From Candidatus Accumulibacter phosphatis (GTDB taxonomy: Bacteria > Pseudomonadota > Gammaproteobacteria > Burkholderiales > Rhodocyclaceae), in NCBI RefSeq assembly GCF_012939955.1, contig NZ_SPMY01000056.1, positions 1 to 34,359 of the forward strand: DNA of 34,359 nucleotides, in the 5' to 3' direction. The position numbers were made by a program, and so were the translations under genes. This document shows positions 16,864 through 25,718 of the stretch, one piece after another. Position 1 is the stretch's first letter. The number at the start of each line of letters is the position of its first letter. The notes under the pieces are model-generated. The model was not told the origin of the DNA. It did no database searches and saw only the letters and a list, made by a program, of their open reading frames with translations.

Positions 16864-17883
16864 CTAGATTGCGGCAAGTGGATCGGTGAGCGGACTGACG
16901 AGCAGGTCGGCGACCAGTTGCCGCAGGGCTGCACGTTCGGCAGCCGGTGCGAAGAGCGCGGCGCGCGGCCGGCACTGCGCAGCGAGACACGCCAGCAGAC
17001 CATCCCGCAGCCCCTGGCTGGCCCGGCACTGGACAAGCAGCGCGGCCAGGCCTTGCGCGTCGCCGCAGTTGTAGTAGCCCGCGTAATCGCGGCCCAGCAT
17101 GCCGATATTGCCAGCGATCGCCGAAGCGATCACCGGCGTGCCGCTGCACACCGCTTCCATCACCACGTGCGCCCCGCCTTCCAGACGGCTGGCGTGAATC
17201 AGCAGGTCGGCGCGCTGGATGCGTCGTCGCGTGGCCGCGTGTGGCAGACCGCCCAGCCAGCGATAAGCGGACGTCGCCGCCATTGTCGCCGTCGCCGCTT
17301 CGCCGAGCAACGGATCGAGCGCGTTACCGATGTGATCGATACGAATGTCGTCGCGCTCGGCAAGCAGCCGGGCGGCGGCAAAGAGCGTTGCGGGATCTTT
17401 CTCTTCGCGCAGGTGGCCGACCATCAGCGCATGCAGCCGCTTTTGGCTCTTCGGCAGAGTCTTCCGACGGCTCATTGATTGAAAGATCACCCGCGTCTTG
17501 TCGTGCAATTCGGCGGGCAAGGCCAGCGGACCGCGTTCCTGCAATACCACCAGCGCATCGGCGAGTTGCAGCGAAAGCTGCGCACTGGCGTCAGTTTCGA
17601 TGTCGCGGTAGAGGTCGGTGCCGGTGAGAACCACGGCCAGTCCGCGCACGCGACGCGCTTCGCGCCAGGCAGCGATCGACGACGACGAGCGACGGGCGTG
17701 CAAGGCCAGCATGACGCGATCCTGGTCGGCGAACTCGTCCGGCCATTGCCTGATGATCCGCGTCGGCAAGGCCAGAAACCGCTGCCAGCGACGCGCGGTC
17801 TGCCAGTTGCCGTTGTTGGCATCGGCAAGCGCCGGGCTCACAATCACCACTTGGGGAAATGGCAACAACTTGTCGTCTTTCAT
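16864..17883 (-). CDS. senB: Selenosugar synthase SenB (GT-B glycosyltransferase-like)
   Basis: The 339-residue protein matches the SenB group (formerly an uncharacterised glycosyltransferase family, TIGR04348). It opens VVIVSPALADANNGNWQTARRW (12-33 region), where ADANNGNW is diagnostic, then has LTGTDLYRDI (87-95), MVGHLREEKDP and the GT4-type E-x7-E motif (Glu235 in RLEGGAHVVMEA, Glu243). SenB uses selenophosphate and a UDP-sugar to form a selenosugar, making the first carbon-selenium bond. The start ATG 17881-17883 fits the family start; a longer in-frame start at 17973 would overlap senA. No strong ribosome binding site is seen. It diverges from senA. Confidence 0.9.
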   Translation of the reverse strand: MKDDKLLPFPQVVIVSPALADANNGNWQTARRWQRFLALPTRIIRQWPDEFADQDRVMLALHARRSSSSIAAWREARRVRGLAVVLTGTDLYRDIETDASAQLSLQLADALVVLQERGPLALPAELHDKTRVIFQSMSRRKTLPKSQKRLHALMVGHLREEKDPATLFAAARLLAERDDIRIDHIGNALDPLLGEAATATMAATSAYRWLGGLPHAATRRRIQRADLLIHASRLEGGAHVVMEAVCSGTPVIASAIAGNIGMLGRDYAGYYNCGDAQGLAALLVQCRASQGLRDGLLACLAAQCRPRAALFAPAAERAALRQLVADLLVSPLTDPLAAI

Positions 17884-17897
17884 AAGGGCGTACCAGG

Positions 17898-19202
17898 ATG
17901 ACAAAACCAGCCAGGCAATGGGCGGCGGCGCATGCTGCCCGGGAAGGCGGCCGGCAGGTGCTGATCGCGGCATTGCAGGCTGCCCGTCAGCGCACCCTGG
18001 CCCTGCTCACTGCTTATGAACAGGCACTGGGCCCGGCCTTGCGCGTCCCATTTTCGCCACAACTGAATCCACCGCTGTGGGAAGTCGGCCATATCGGCTG
18101 GTTTCAGGACTACTGGATCGCGCGCAATGCGCAGCGCACGCTCGGCGAGCTTGCCGATCCGGATGCGCTCCGCGCTGCCGGACGCCTGCCGGAAGCCGAC
18201 GCGCTCTACAACTCCAGCATCGTGGAGCACTCGACGCGCTGGCAACTGCCGCTGCCCGATCTGACAGCGACCCGTGCCTATCTCGAAGCGAGTCTCGCGG
18301 AGACCCTGGCGCTGCTGGCGCAGACTGTAGCGACGCCGGCCGATCTCTATTTCTTCCGCCTGGTCCTGTTCCACGAACAAATGCACGCCGAGGCGGCGAC
18401 CTACATGGCGCAGGCACTCGACATCGCCCTGCCAATTGCACTGCAAAGCCTGCTGCCCGAGTTGCCGGCAAACATGCGCGCAGCAACAGGGCGCCAAACA
18501 AAAGTCGCCAGTCTGAAGCTGCCCGGTGGCGAGTGGCTGTTGGGCTACGACCAGCCTGGATTCGCCTTCGACAACGAGCTGAGCGCGCACCCAATCGCAC
18601 TGCCAGCATTCGCGATCGACAGCACGCCAGTGAGTTGGGAACGCTACCTGCCTTTCGTCACCGCCAACGGCTACCAGCAGGCACGCTACTGGTCGTCCGC
18701 CGGCTGGCGCTGGCGCGAGGCCGCGGGCATTGACGCCCCGCGTTATTTGCGCCAGAGCGGCGGACAATGGCAACAGCGTCGTTTCGGTCAGTGGCAGCCA
18801 CTGCCGATCGCTGCCGCAGCCGTCCATCTGAGCTGGTTCGAGGCCGACGCCTGGTGTCGCTGGGCCGGGCGGCGGCTGCCGACGGAAGGCGAGTGGGAGT
18901 GCACAGCACTCGCAGCACTCGCTGCGCCCCCTGCCCTCGCCACGCCGAACGACGCCAGCGACCAATGCTACGAATGGGGCCAGCTCTGGGAATGGACAGC
19001 GAGCCGTTTCCTGCCTTACCCCGCTTTTCGCGCCCACCCCTACCGCGACTACTCGGCGCCGTGGTTCGACAGCCGCTACGTGCTGCGCGGTGCCAGCCAG
19101 GCGACGGCGCTGGAAATTCGTCACCCGCGCTACCGCAACTACTTCACACCGGAACGCAATGATATTTTCAGCGGCTTCCGTAGCTGCACGATCGCCGGCT
19201 GA
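17898..19202 (+). CDS. senA: Selenoneine synthase SenA (EgtB-like, DinB plus FGE-sulfatase fold)
   Basis: The 434-residue protein has an N-terminal DinB-like domain (about 20-170) with the three iron-binding histidines of the EgtB group: His65 in VGHIGWFQ, and His159 and His163 in HEQMHAE. A C-terminal FGE-sulfatase domain (about 205-430) contains RRLPTEGEWE, WEWTASRFLPY and ends RNYFTPERNDIFSGFRSC. SenA joins hercynine to a selenosugar by oxidative C-Se bond formation. Placement beside senB and senC favours SenA over the ergothioneine enzyme EgtB. The ATG at 17898 leaves 14 bp to senB; a GTG near 17959 after GGAAGG is an alternative start that would leave room for promoters. Confidence 0.9.
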   Translation: MTKPARQWAAAHAAREGGRQVLIAALQAARQRTLALLTAYEQALGPALRVPFSPQLNPPLWEVGHIGWFQDYWIARNAQRTLGELADPDALRAAGRLPEADALYNSSIVEHSTRWQLPLPDLTATRAYLEASLAETLALLAQTVATPADLYFFRLVLFHEQMHAEAATYMAQALDIALPIALQSLLPELPANMRAATGRQTKVASLKLPGGEWLLGYDQPGFAFDNELSAHPIALPAFAIDSTPVSWERYLPFVTANGYQQARYWSSAGWRWREAAGIDAPRYLRQSGGQWQQRRFGQWQPLPIAAAAVHLSWFEADAWCRWAGRRLPTEGEWECTALAALAAPPALATPNDASDQCYEWGQLWEWTASRFLPYPAFRAHPYRDYSAPWFDSRYVLRGASQATALEIRHPRYRNYFTPERNDIFSGFRSCTIAG

Positions 19203-19223
19203 GAAGGGCCGGGAAAGAGGGGG

Positions 19224-19274
19224 GACGGTCATGACTTTCATCATTTGGGGTGTCTCGGCATGTCATGACCGTTG
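19224..19274 (-). repeat. Palindromic repeat family, copy C (M1 only)
   Basis: ACGGTCATGAC (19225-19235) and GTCATGACCGT (19262-19272) are perfect 11-bp terminal inverted repeats around a 26-base centre containing TTTGGGGTGTCTC. It fills the 60-bp gap between the convergent senA and egtD stops, and its right arm provides the egtD stop codon and the last two sense codons. It may act as a bidirectional transcript end. Confidence 0.9.
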
Positions 19275-20222
19275 GGCCTGCCCCAGAAAGACGGCAAACC
19301 AGCCACGCTCGTCAGTCCAGCAGCGAATTCCCGAAAAGCCCGCATCACCCAGAAAAGCCGTGAAATCCTCGGCACGCCACTTGTACGAATTCTCGGTATG
19401 GATGCGTTCGCCGGCGACAAAGGCTCGTTGGCCACCGGGCCAGTGCACCTTGACGGATCGCCGCGCTTCGAGATGCATCTCGATACGTGACTGCGGAGCG
19501 TCGAAAAAAGCTACATGCCGCCAATCGGCGAGCGCGAAATCACTGCCGATCAAGTGGTTGAGGTGCAGCAACAGGTTGCGGTTGAAGGCGGCGGTGACAC
19601 CCAGCGGATCGTCGTAAGCTGCTTCGAGGACCGCCACCGGCTTGAGCAGATCGACGCCGATCAACAGCCCGCCACCCTGCGCCGCCTGGTGTAACTGGCG
19701 CAGGAAATCGAGCGCCTGCGCCGGCGCAAAATTGCCGATACTCGAACCGGGATAGAACAGCAGACGCTCTCCGTCGCCGGCCTCCGCGGGCAAGAGCAGC
19801 CGCCGCGAGAAATCGGTGCCGACGCCGAGTATTGGCAGCTCCGGGTGCTGCAGCTGCAGACGGGCCAGCGAATCGCCCAGGAAGTCCACCGAGATGTCGA
19901 CGGCGACGTAACTGCGTACCTTGAACGGCACCAGGAGGCGCGCCGCTTTTTCGCAGTTGCCCGCGCCGATGTCGACCAGAGTCAAGCCACTCGGGAGCTG
20001 TGCGGCGATTTCATCAATATGGCGCGTAAAGATCGCCGCCTCGGTGCGCGTCGGGTAGTACTCGGGCAAGCGGGTGATCGCAGCAAAGAGACTTGAACCG
20101 AGCGCATCGTAGAAATACTTCGGCGCGACAACAGCCGGGAACGCCGCCAGGTCACGCAAGAGCTCGACACGAAGCGCTGCCGGGTCTTGCCGATCGATCT
20201 CGAGCAGCCGCGGCGAACGCAC
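19263..20222 (-). CDS. egtD: L-histidine N-alpha-methyltransferase (hercynine synthase)
   Basis: Transfers three methyl groups from SAM to histidine, giving hercynine, the acceptor used by SenA. With a GTG start at 20222 the protein is 319 residues, the usual EgtD length. Visible motifs (from that start): KYFYDALGS (35-43), LPEYYPTRTEA (52-62), SAM-binding VDIGAGN (83-89), YPGSSIGNF and the C-terminal IHTENSYKW substrate-loop motif. The start is uncertain: no good ribosome binding site precedes 20222, and an in-frame start at 20345 would add 41 residues without family support. The last codons and TGA (19263-19265) lie inside the repeat arm at 19262-19272. It converges with senA. Confidence 0.92.
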   Translation of the reverse strand: MRSPRLLEIDRQDPAALRVELLRDLAAFPAVVAPKYFYDALGSSLFAAITRLPEYYPTRTEAAIFTRHIDEIAAQLPSGLTLVDIGAGNCEKAARLLVPFKVRSYVAVDISVDFLGDSLARLQLQHPELPILGVGTDFSRRLLLPAEAGDGERLLFYPGSSIGNFAPAQALDFLRQLHQAAQGGGLLIGVDLLKPVAVLEAAYDDPLGVTAAFNRNLLLHLNHLIGSDFALADWRHVAFFDAPQSRIEMHLEARRSVKVHWPGGQRAFVAGERIHTENSYKWRAEDFTAFLGDAGFSGIRCWTDERGWFAVFLGQAQRS

Positions 20223-20458
20223 TCTCAGCGAGCTCGCAACGAGTAGAACGAATGGAACGAGTCGCGACAGCGATCGCCCGTCGCAAGACCATACTGAAAT
20301 GAATGCAAAAGCCGGATCACGGTTCCTGGCTGGCCCTATCGCCACTCCCTATGATGACAAGCAATCGGTTTATCTCCAGGAACTGGCACCCTGAAGAGCC
20401 ACATGATACGGCCTGCTGGCGAAAATGCCCACGCTGCGGAGGGCGCCAGCACCGATGC

Positions 20459-20482
20459 GTGAGTCGCGCAGATGACTTTCAT
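20459..20482 (+). repeat. Palindromic repeat family, degenerate M3 copy (F)
   Basis: GTGAGTCGCGCAGATGACTTTCAT matches M3 (GTGAGTCGCGTACGCGACTTTCAC) at about 20 of 24 positions, with the palindrome centre changed. No M1 or M2 accompanies it, so it looks like a decayed remnant. Confidence 0.6.
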
Positions 20483-21079
20483 AGTCAAAGAGCGACAGCG
20501 TGACGCATGTCACACGGAATTTCAAAAAGCCGTGTGACTCTTCGCGCACGGCTGGCGGCTGCAATCGACGATGAACAGCGTCAATCGCCTTTTTGATAAC
20601 CATCTTCCGAGGCTTGATATGAGCACAGTTCGCTTTCCAGCACCGCGCAAGCTGAAGGCCTTGCGCACCCTCGACAAGCTGATGTGTGCTACGCCGAGAA
20701 AACCCGGTCTCCAGCGCCCGTTCGCCGACGTCCCGCGACTCAGGCTTCTGTTTGCCGGCCTCAACCAGGGCACTCCAGGCAAGCCCCTCTGCCAGCGGCA
20801 GCCAGAGCCTGCGGACGATCCACTCGTCGACGCCAAGAAACAACGCTCCGACGAATCATGGTGGCATACCGGGTTTCCCCACTGGTCGATGTTCTGACGT
20901 CTGCGACGTTCTCCCTGAAGGCCTTCCCGCCAGCGGCTTACCCTGCGTCGCCGTCGCCATGACCGAACGCCAACATACCGACTTGCCCCGGCCTCAGGTT
21001 TCAAGGAGACGCCGCATGCACCGCAACCGCCGGCCAGAGCCTCGCCATCAGGCGGCGCTGCCGTCACTGCGAGTGGCGA

Positions 21080-21277
21080 GTGGCTGATCACCGCTCGGTG
21101 CTCGATCGGCGTGTCGGCAGTGAACGACGCCACCATGCTGATCGCCGCAAGCCACCCGACAAGGAAGCCTTGCTCGGCGAACTCGAAAGGCGCATCGCAG
21201 CCGCACTTCACGAGCGGGGCAGCGACCTCGAAGGGAATGGTTCGGGCTGGGACAAACTGATCGTACCTTTCGCCTGA
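21080..21277 (+). CDS. Small Arg-rich hypothetical ORF
   Basis: A 65-codon ORF with a GTG start. The first half is basic (RRVGSERRHHADRRK), resembling the RRxxxRR motif at the start of many PilZ or regulator linkers. The second half could form an amphipathic helix (ALLGELERRIAAALHERG). No ribosome binding site or family is recognised. It may be the tail of a decayed gene rather than a working one. Confidence 0.25.
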   Translation: MADHRSVLDRRVGSERRHHADRRKPPDKEALLGELERRIAAALHERGSDLEGNGSGWDKLIVPFA

Positions 21278-21346
21278 GCAGCTGCCGACCGGGCCAGCAG
21301 CCAGTGTACTACCGCCTTCTTGCCGTCATTGCGAGGGCGTAGTTTG

Positions 21347-22156
21347 TCAGGCGAAGCGCGCCGACAGGCCGCCATCGACGAGAAGTTCGGTGGCGGTAAT
21401 GTACTTGGCCTCGTCGGAGGCCAGAAACAGCGTCGCATAGGCGGTATCCCAGGCGTCACCCATGTGGCCCAGCGGGCATTGCGCATCACGCGTACGGATC
21501 AGGTTCGGGATATCGCCTTCCTCGCCATAAACGCGGGTCAGCGCGGCATGTACCAGGGGCGTGTTCATCAAGCCGGGTAAAACACAGTTGGCGCGGATGC
21601 CGTCGGGCGCATGCCGGATGGCCATGGTCCGCGTCATGGCTACCATCGCCCCCTTGCTGGCCGCGTAGAAGCCGTAGTTGACGCCCGCCCAGCCGCGTAC
21701 GGCAACCGAAGCGTTATTGACGATAGCCCCCTTCTTCTGGCGCATCATTACCGGCAGCACGTGGTGGCAGGTGAGGTAGGCGCTCTTGATATTCACCGCC
21801 ATCAGCCGGTCCCAGGTCGCCTCGTCGAGCTCGGCAGGGCCGCCAACGATGGCCATGCCGACGTTGTTGACCAGGATATCGATACGCCCGTAAGCGTCCA
21901 TTGCCGCCGCCACCATCCGCTCGACGTCGGCGGCAAGAGCCATGTCGGCAACCACGGCGATACTTTCACCGCCTTCGTCGCTGATGATGGCTTGCGTCGC
22001 CGCGGCAGCCTCGGTGTTGATGTCGGCACCGACGACCTTGGCGCCTTCGCGTGCAAAGAGCACCGAAATCGCTTTTCCGTTACCCCAACCGGGCCCCACC
22101 GAGCCGCTGCCGGTAATGATCGCCACCTTGTCCTGCAAACGTCCGCCCAATTTCAA
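21347..22156 (-). CDS. Short-chain dehydrogenase/reductase (SDR)
   Basis: A cytoplasmic NAD(P)-dependent oxidoreductase of 269 residues. The cofactor site TGSGSVGPGWGNGKA (15-29) has a longer glycine loop than the classic TGxxxGxG. NNVG (97-100) follows, then the catalytic Ser150 and Tyr164-x3-Lys168 in YAASK. The start is TTG at 22156 or, better spaced from AAGGGAG, TTG at 22150. Its ribosome binding site lies directly behind the stop of the acyl-CoA ligase gene, so it is the last gene of a hydrolase-ligase-SDR operon. Oxidation of a hydroxyacyl or alicyclic intermediate is plausible; the substrate cannot be named. Confidence 0.9.
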   Translation of the reverse strand: MKLGGRLQDKVAIITGSGSVGPGWGNGKAISVLFAREGAKVVGADINTEAAAATQAIISDEGGESIAVVADMALAADVERMVAAAMDAYGRIDILVNNVGMAIVGGPAELDEATWDRLMAVNIKSAYLTCHHVLPVMMRQKKGAIVNNASVAVRGWAGVNYGFYAASKGAMVAMTRTMAIRHAPDGIRANCVLPGLMNTPLVHAALTRVYGEEGDIPNLIRTRDAQCPLGHMGDAWDTAYATLFLASDEAKYITATELLVDGGLSARFA

Positions 22157-22163
22157 TTCTCCC

Positions 22164-23714
22164 TTAGCTGGTCCAGTGGCGCCGTAGTTCGGTCTTCAGC
22201 ACCTTGCCGTAGTTGTTCTTCGGCAAAGCGGCGACGAAGACATAGTTCTTCGGCCGCTTGAAGCGCGCGATCGATTGCAGGCAGAGCTGATCGAGTTCCG
22301 CAGGTGGCGCAACCAGCCCTGCTCGGCAGACAACGAAGGCGACGACCTCCTCTCCCCACTCCGCACTCGGCCGCCCGATCACCGACACTTCGGCAACCGC
22401 CGCGTGCTGCAGCAACACTTCCTCGACCTCGCGCGGATAGATGTTGCTGCCGCCGCTGATGATCACGTCCTTGGAGCGGTCCTTGAGCGTCAGGAAACCG
22501 TCGTCATCGAGAACGCCGACGTCGCCGGTGTACAACCAGCCGTCGCGCAGCGTCGCAGCGCTCGCCTCCGGGTTGCGCCAGTAGCCCTGCATGACGGTTT
22601 CGCCGCGCACCAGCACTTCACCGGCAACACCGGCGGGCAGCGGCTGGCCGTCAGCGTCGGCGACGACGACCTCGACGACGCTTTGCGCGACACCCACCGA
22701 GACAATGCGCTCCAGGTAGCGGGGATGCTCACGATCGGCGAGATGCTGCCGGGCCAGCGCGGTGATCGTCATCGGGCTCTCGCCCTGGCCGTAGATCTGC
22801 ACCAGCCGGTCACCGAGGACGTCGAGCGCGCGCCGGATGTCCTCGAGATACATCGGGCCGCCACCATAGACGATGGTCTTGATGCCGCGGCAATCGCTGC
22901 CGTGCGTAGCCACATGCTCGACCAGCCGGAGCACCATCGTCGGCGCGGCGAACAGCGAAACCTGGCCGAAATGCTGCGCCAGGGCCAGGATTTCAGCGAC
23001 GTCGAAGCCGCCCGACGCGGGAACGACGTGCCGCGCGCCGACCAGTACGTGCGCAAAGTTGTACATGCCGGCGCCGTGCGACATCGGTGCGGCATAGAGG
23101 ATGCTGTCCGCCCGCGTCGCCTGGTCCACGTCGGTAAAGTAACAGAGGCTCATCGCCAGTAAGTTGCGCTGCGAGAGCATCACCCCCTTGGGTTGGCCGG
23201 TGGTTCCCGAGGTGTAGAACAGCCACGCCAGGTCGTCGGGCGCACGCGGTACGATGTCGATCGTCGCGCCGTCGGCGATTCGCCGGTATTCCGGCGTGTC
23301 GATCGAAAGCATGCGCAGACCGGGTGCACGGCCAGCGACAGCACCCGCATCACCGACCAGCCCACCCGCCCCAGCCAGCCCACCCAACGTTCCGGCGACA
23401 AACAGCAGCGACGCCGCCGAATTCTCGCAAATGAAAGCGACTTCGCGCGGGTGCAGCTTGTTGTTGATCGGCACCGCCACCAGGCCGGCGTGCCAGACGC
23501 CGTAGAGCAATTCCAGATACTGCGGACAGTTGGCCATGAACAGGGCAACGCGGTCGCCCGCCTGCAGGCCGTAAACGCCGCGCAGCTTGCCGGCGATCAC
23601 CGCCGCGCGACGGAATAACTCGGCGTACGACCACAGCTCCTGCTCACCGCGCGTGACCGCGTTCAGCTGCGGAAAGACGCGGGCCGTGCGAGCGAGCAGG
23701 TGGGCGAGATTCAT
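22164..23714 (-). CDS. AMP-forming acyl-CoA synthetase/ligase (ANL superfamily)
   Basis: Activates a carboxylic acid with ATP and CoA via an acyl-adenylate. The 516-residue protein has all core motifs: P-loop [10 protein letters not shown] (168-177), aromatic-acid pocket region [16 protein letters not shown], the hinge [30 protein letters not shown], and the C-terminal catalytic Lys in [12 protein letters not shown]. Start ATG 23712-23714 fits the family start ([11 protein letters not shown]) better than a TTG three codons earlier. A Gly/Ala-rich insert ([21 protein letters not shown], about 108-128) is unusual and may be a surface loop. It sits between the hydrolase and SDR genes, consistent with a small acid-degradation operon. 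The acid is unknown. Confidence 0.92.
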   Translation of the reverse strand: MNLAHLLARTARVFPQLNAVTRGEQELWSYAELFRRAAVIAGKLRGVYGLQAGDRVALFMANCPQYLELLYGVWHAGLVAVPINNKLHPREVAFICENSAASLLFVAGTLGGLAGAGGLVGDAGAVAGRAPGLRMLSIDTPEYRRIADGATIDIVPRAPDDLAWLFYTSGTTGQPKGVMLSQRNLLAMSLCYFTDVDQATRADSILYAAPMSHGAGMYNFAHVLVGARHVVPASGGFDVAEILALAQHFGQVSLFAAPTMVLRLVEHVATHGSDCRGIKTIVYGGGPMYLEDIRRALDVLGDRLVQIYGQGESPMTITALARQHLADREHPRYLERIVSVGVAQSVVEVVVADADGQPLPAGVAGEVLVRGETVMQGYWRNPEASAATLRDGWLYTGDVGVLDDDGFLTLKDRSKDVIISGGSNIYPREVEEVLLQHAAVAEVSVIGRPSAEWGEEVVAFVVCRAGLVAPPAELDQLCLQSIARFKRPKNYVFVAALPKNNYGKVLKTELRRHWTS

Positions 23715-23798
23715 CGCCGCCAATCACGGCATGGCGAGCACCTCGCGCCGCCGCGGCGCAACGCAATCACCGCCACGACCGCCGCCCTCCCCCGCTGC

Positions 23799-24731
23799 TC
23801 AGCCGCGCTCGGCGAGCAGGAAGTCCTGGACGGCGCGCACCTGCGGCTCGTCGAGGAACATCGGCGCATGACCGACATCCGGCACTTCGACGAGCTTGGC
23901 CTTCGGTCCACGCAGCGTCATCTCGACGGCCGTTTCACGCAGCAGGATGTCCGATTCAGCGCCGCGCAGAACCATCGTCGGGCAGCGAATGGCGTCGTAC
24001 ATCGGCCACAGGCTGATTTCCGTGGCTTCGAGGAAAGCTTTCTGGTAGGGCTGCGCAAGCGCGCGATCGTAGTTCATCTCGAACCCACCTTCCGCTTTCG
24101 GGCGCGTGCCGACGACGGTCATGAACCGCCATTGCGCGTCGGAAAGCTTGCCGAAGGGCGCGCAGACCGTACGCACATAGGCTTCCGCCTCGTCGAGACT
24201 GGCGAAGTCAGGCGCCTTGCCGAGATACTCGCCAATGCGTTGCAGCGCATCCATGGCGATCAGCGGACCGACATCGTTGAGCACCATGCGCGCGATCGGC
24301 GAGGCTGGCAGGCTCGACAGGAACATGCCGATCAGCCCGCCCATCGATGTCCCCAGCCAGTGCACGGAATCGACGCCAAGCCGGGCAATCAGCGTGATGA
24401 TGTCGTTGGCGTAAACGGGCAGCGCGTAGTCGTCGGGGAAGAAAAGCCGATCGCTGCGCCCGCGGCCGACGATGTCCGGGCAAATCACTCGGTAATCGCT
24501 GGCCAGCGCGTTGGCCAGCACATCGAAATCCCGCCCGTTGCGAGTCAGGCCGTGCACGCAGACCAGGACGCGTGGATTGGCCGCATCGCCCCACTCGCTA
24601 TAGGCCATCGTGTGCAGGCCATGCGGGCCGAGGCAACGCACCGAATTTTCACGCATTTCCTTGACCCGCGCACCGGCGGATTGCCCGCGTCGCGATGTCA
24701 CCACCAGTTCGTCGAATTCCTTGAGTATCAC
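23799..24731 (-). CDS. Alpha/beta-fold hydrolase
   Basis: A 310-residue serine hydrolase. Oxyanion-hole region VCVHGLTRNGRDFD, CPDIVGRGRSD, the nucleophile elbow GTSMGG, the acid in RGAESDIL and the catalytic His in VGHAPMF are all present. The best start is GTG 24729-24731, nine bases after GGGGG; ATG at 24656 (285 residues) is the alternative and is closer to where family homology seems to begin. First gene of the operon with the acyl-CoA ligase and SDR. An esterase or C-C hydrolase role, freeing an acid for the ligase, is an inference from context. Confidence 0.88.
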   Translation of the reverse strand: MILKEFDELVVTSRRGQSAGARVKEMRENSVRCLGPHGLHTMAYSEWGDAANPRVLVCVHGLTRNGRDFDVLANALASDYRVICPDIVGRGRSDRLFFPDDYALPVYANDIITLIARLGVDSVHWLGTSMGGLIGMFLSSLPASPIARMVLNDVGPLIAMDALQRIGEYLGKAPDFASLDEAEAYVRTVCAPFGKLSDAQWRFMTVVGTRPKAEGGFEMNYDRALAQPYQKAFLEATEISLWPMYDAIRCPTMVLRGAESDILLRETAVEMTLRGPKAKLVEVPDVGHAPMFLDEPQVRAVQDFLLAERG

Positions 24732-24961
24732 CTTGATTGACCCCCGATCTCGTTGATTATTTGGCGCCAAAGAATGCCCTGACGAACACCCGCGACGAGC
24801 AAGCTTTCGCCGCCGACCTCGGCGCGAAAAAGCCGGACTGGGTCGCTGGTCGAGCGTAAGGCAGCGCTTCAATGCTAGCCTGCGAGTATCCCCGCAAGGG
24901 ATAGGGGAAGTCAAATTGTGGCCGCCGGCGGGCATGGCCAAACCGAGCTGACAGGCCCATT

Positions 24962-25576
24962 TCAGGCGCGCTTGCGCCCGGTAATCATCGCCCGCACGAG
25001 GTTCTCGCGGTGCAGCAGGCTCTCCCAGACGACACCGATCAAGTGGCCGACGACCAGCAACAAGGTGAAGTGGGTTGCCAGCTCGTGCGTCCCTTTGATA
25101 GCGTCGATCGTTCCGTCACTGGCCGCGACCAGCAAGCCGGCCAGTGGTCCCAAGCCCTTGTCGGCAGCGTACAGCGCCAGTCCCGAAACAACCGTCACCG
25201 ACAGGCTGAGCAGCAGGACGATGATCATCGCGCCACCGGCTGGATTGTGGCCGAGGTGACGCGGTGCACGCCAAGCCAGCACCGCTTTGAGATAAGCGAG
25301 GGTTTCGCCCGGGCGATGTACGAAGTCGCGGAAGCGTGCGTAACGCGGGCCGACGAAGCCCCAGAGCAGGCGAAAAAGCAGCAGCGCCGCGATCGCATAG
25401 CCGGCCCAGACGTGCACCTCCTGCAGGTACTCGCCACTGAGGCGATCCTGGACACTTTCGAACAGTTCGTCCTCGGAAAACCAGGCCGCGCAGAAACTGC
25501 CGAGCAGAGTCCAGTGAAAGAGGCGGAGCAGCGGATCCCAGACTTTGACTTCCTTGGCGTGGATGGTGCTGCGCAT
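24962..25576 (-). CDS. Cytochrome b561-type membrane protein
   Basis: The 204-residue inner-membrane di-haem cytochrome has four predicted helices. It opens VKVWDPLLRLFHW (His21), has VHVWAGY (His55), GHNPAGGAM (110-116) and ends THELATHF...GHLIGVVWESLLHRENLVRAMITG (His164, His169, His178). These are the haem ligands and signatures of the bacterial cytochrome b561/hydrogenase cytochrome b group. It passes electrons between quinones and a periplasmic partner, not identifiable here. Start ATG 25574-25576 follows GAGGTAG. The PepSY gene is 142 bp upstream on the same strand, a common pairing. Confidence 0.92.
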   Translation of the reverse strand: MRSTIHAKEVKVWDPLLRLFHWTLLGSFCAAWFSEDELFESVQDRLSGEYLQEVHVWAGYAIAALLLFRLLWGFVGPRYARFRDFVHRPGETLAYLKAVLAWRAPRHLGHNPAGGAMIIVLLLSLSVTVVSGLALYAADKGLGPLAGLLVAASDGTIDAIKGTHELATHFTLLLVVGHLIGVVWESLLHRENLVRAMITGRKRA

Positions 25577-25718
25577 GTCGCTACCTCGTGTGGGAAACCC
25601 GCCGACGGCAGGTAATTGCTGTGCCTGGCACAGTCGCTCGCTCCTGATTGGAGCGCCATGCGTGCATGCCTGGGCCCGAGATAGGCCCGCACAGCGCCAA
25701 TCAGACAGGTGCTATGGC

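Larger units (their letters stand above)
20223..21346. other. Long gene-poor gap upstream of egtD
   Basis: About 1.1 kb with no recognised gene. Minus-strand frames around 20370-21211 break up into short pieces that do not match a family I know, and might be a decayed gene. The gap holds a degenerate M3 repeat (20459-20482) and one doubtful small ORF (21080-21277). The egtD promoter should lie near 20230-20350 but no clear boxes were found. Confidence 0.4.

Noticed and set aside
14713-17478. Plus-strand ORFs of about 447 codons opposite senC and senB
   Set aside because: They mirror well-supported selenoneine genes and show shadow composition.
17898-20222. Ergothioneine biosynthesis (egtB-egtD) as the reading of senA and egtD
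   Set aside because: Adjacent senB and the SelD-type senC make selenoneine the better reading, although ergothioneine cannot be fully excluded from sequence.
20370-21211. Minus-strand frames that could be a decayed transposase or regulator
   Set aside because: No segment could be tied to a known family and the frames change repeatedly, so no gene is claimed.
23700-24740. Plus-strand ORF of 346 codons
   Set aside because: Antisense of the alpha/beta hydrolase, whose catalytic motifs are all present on the minus strand.
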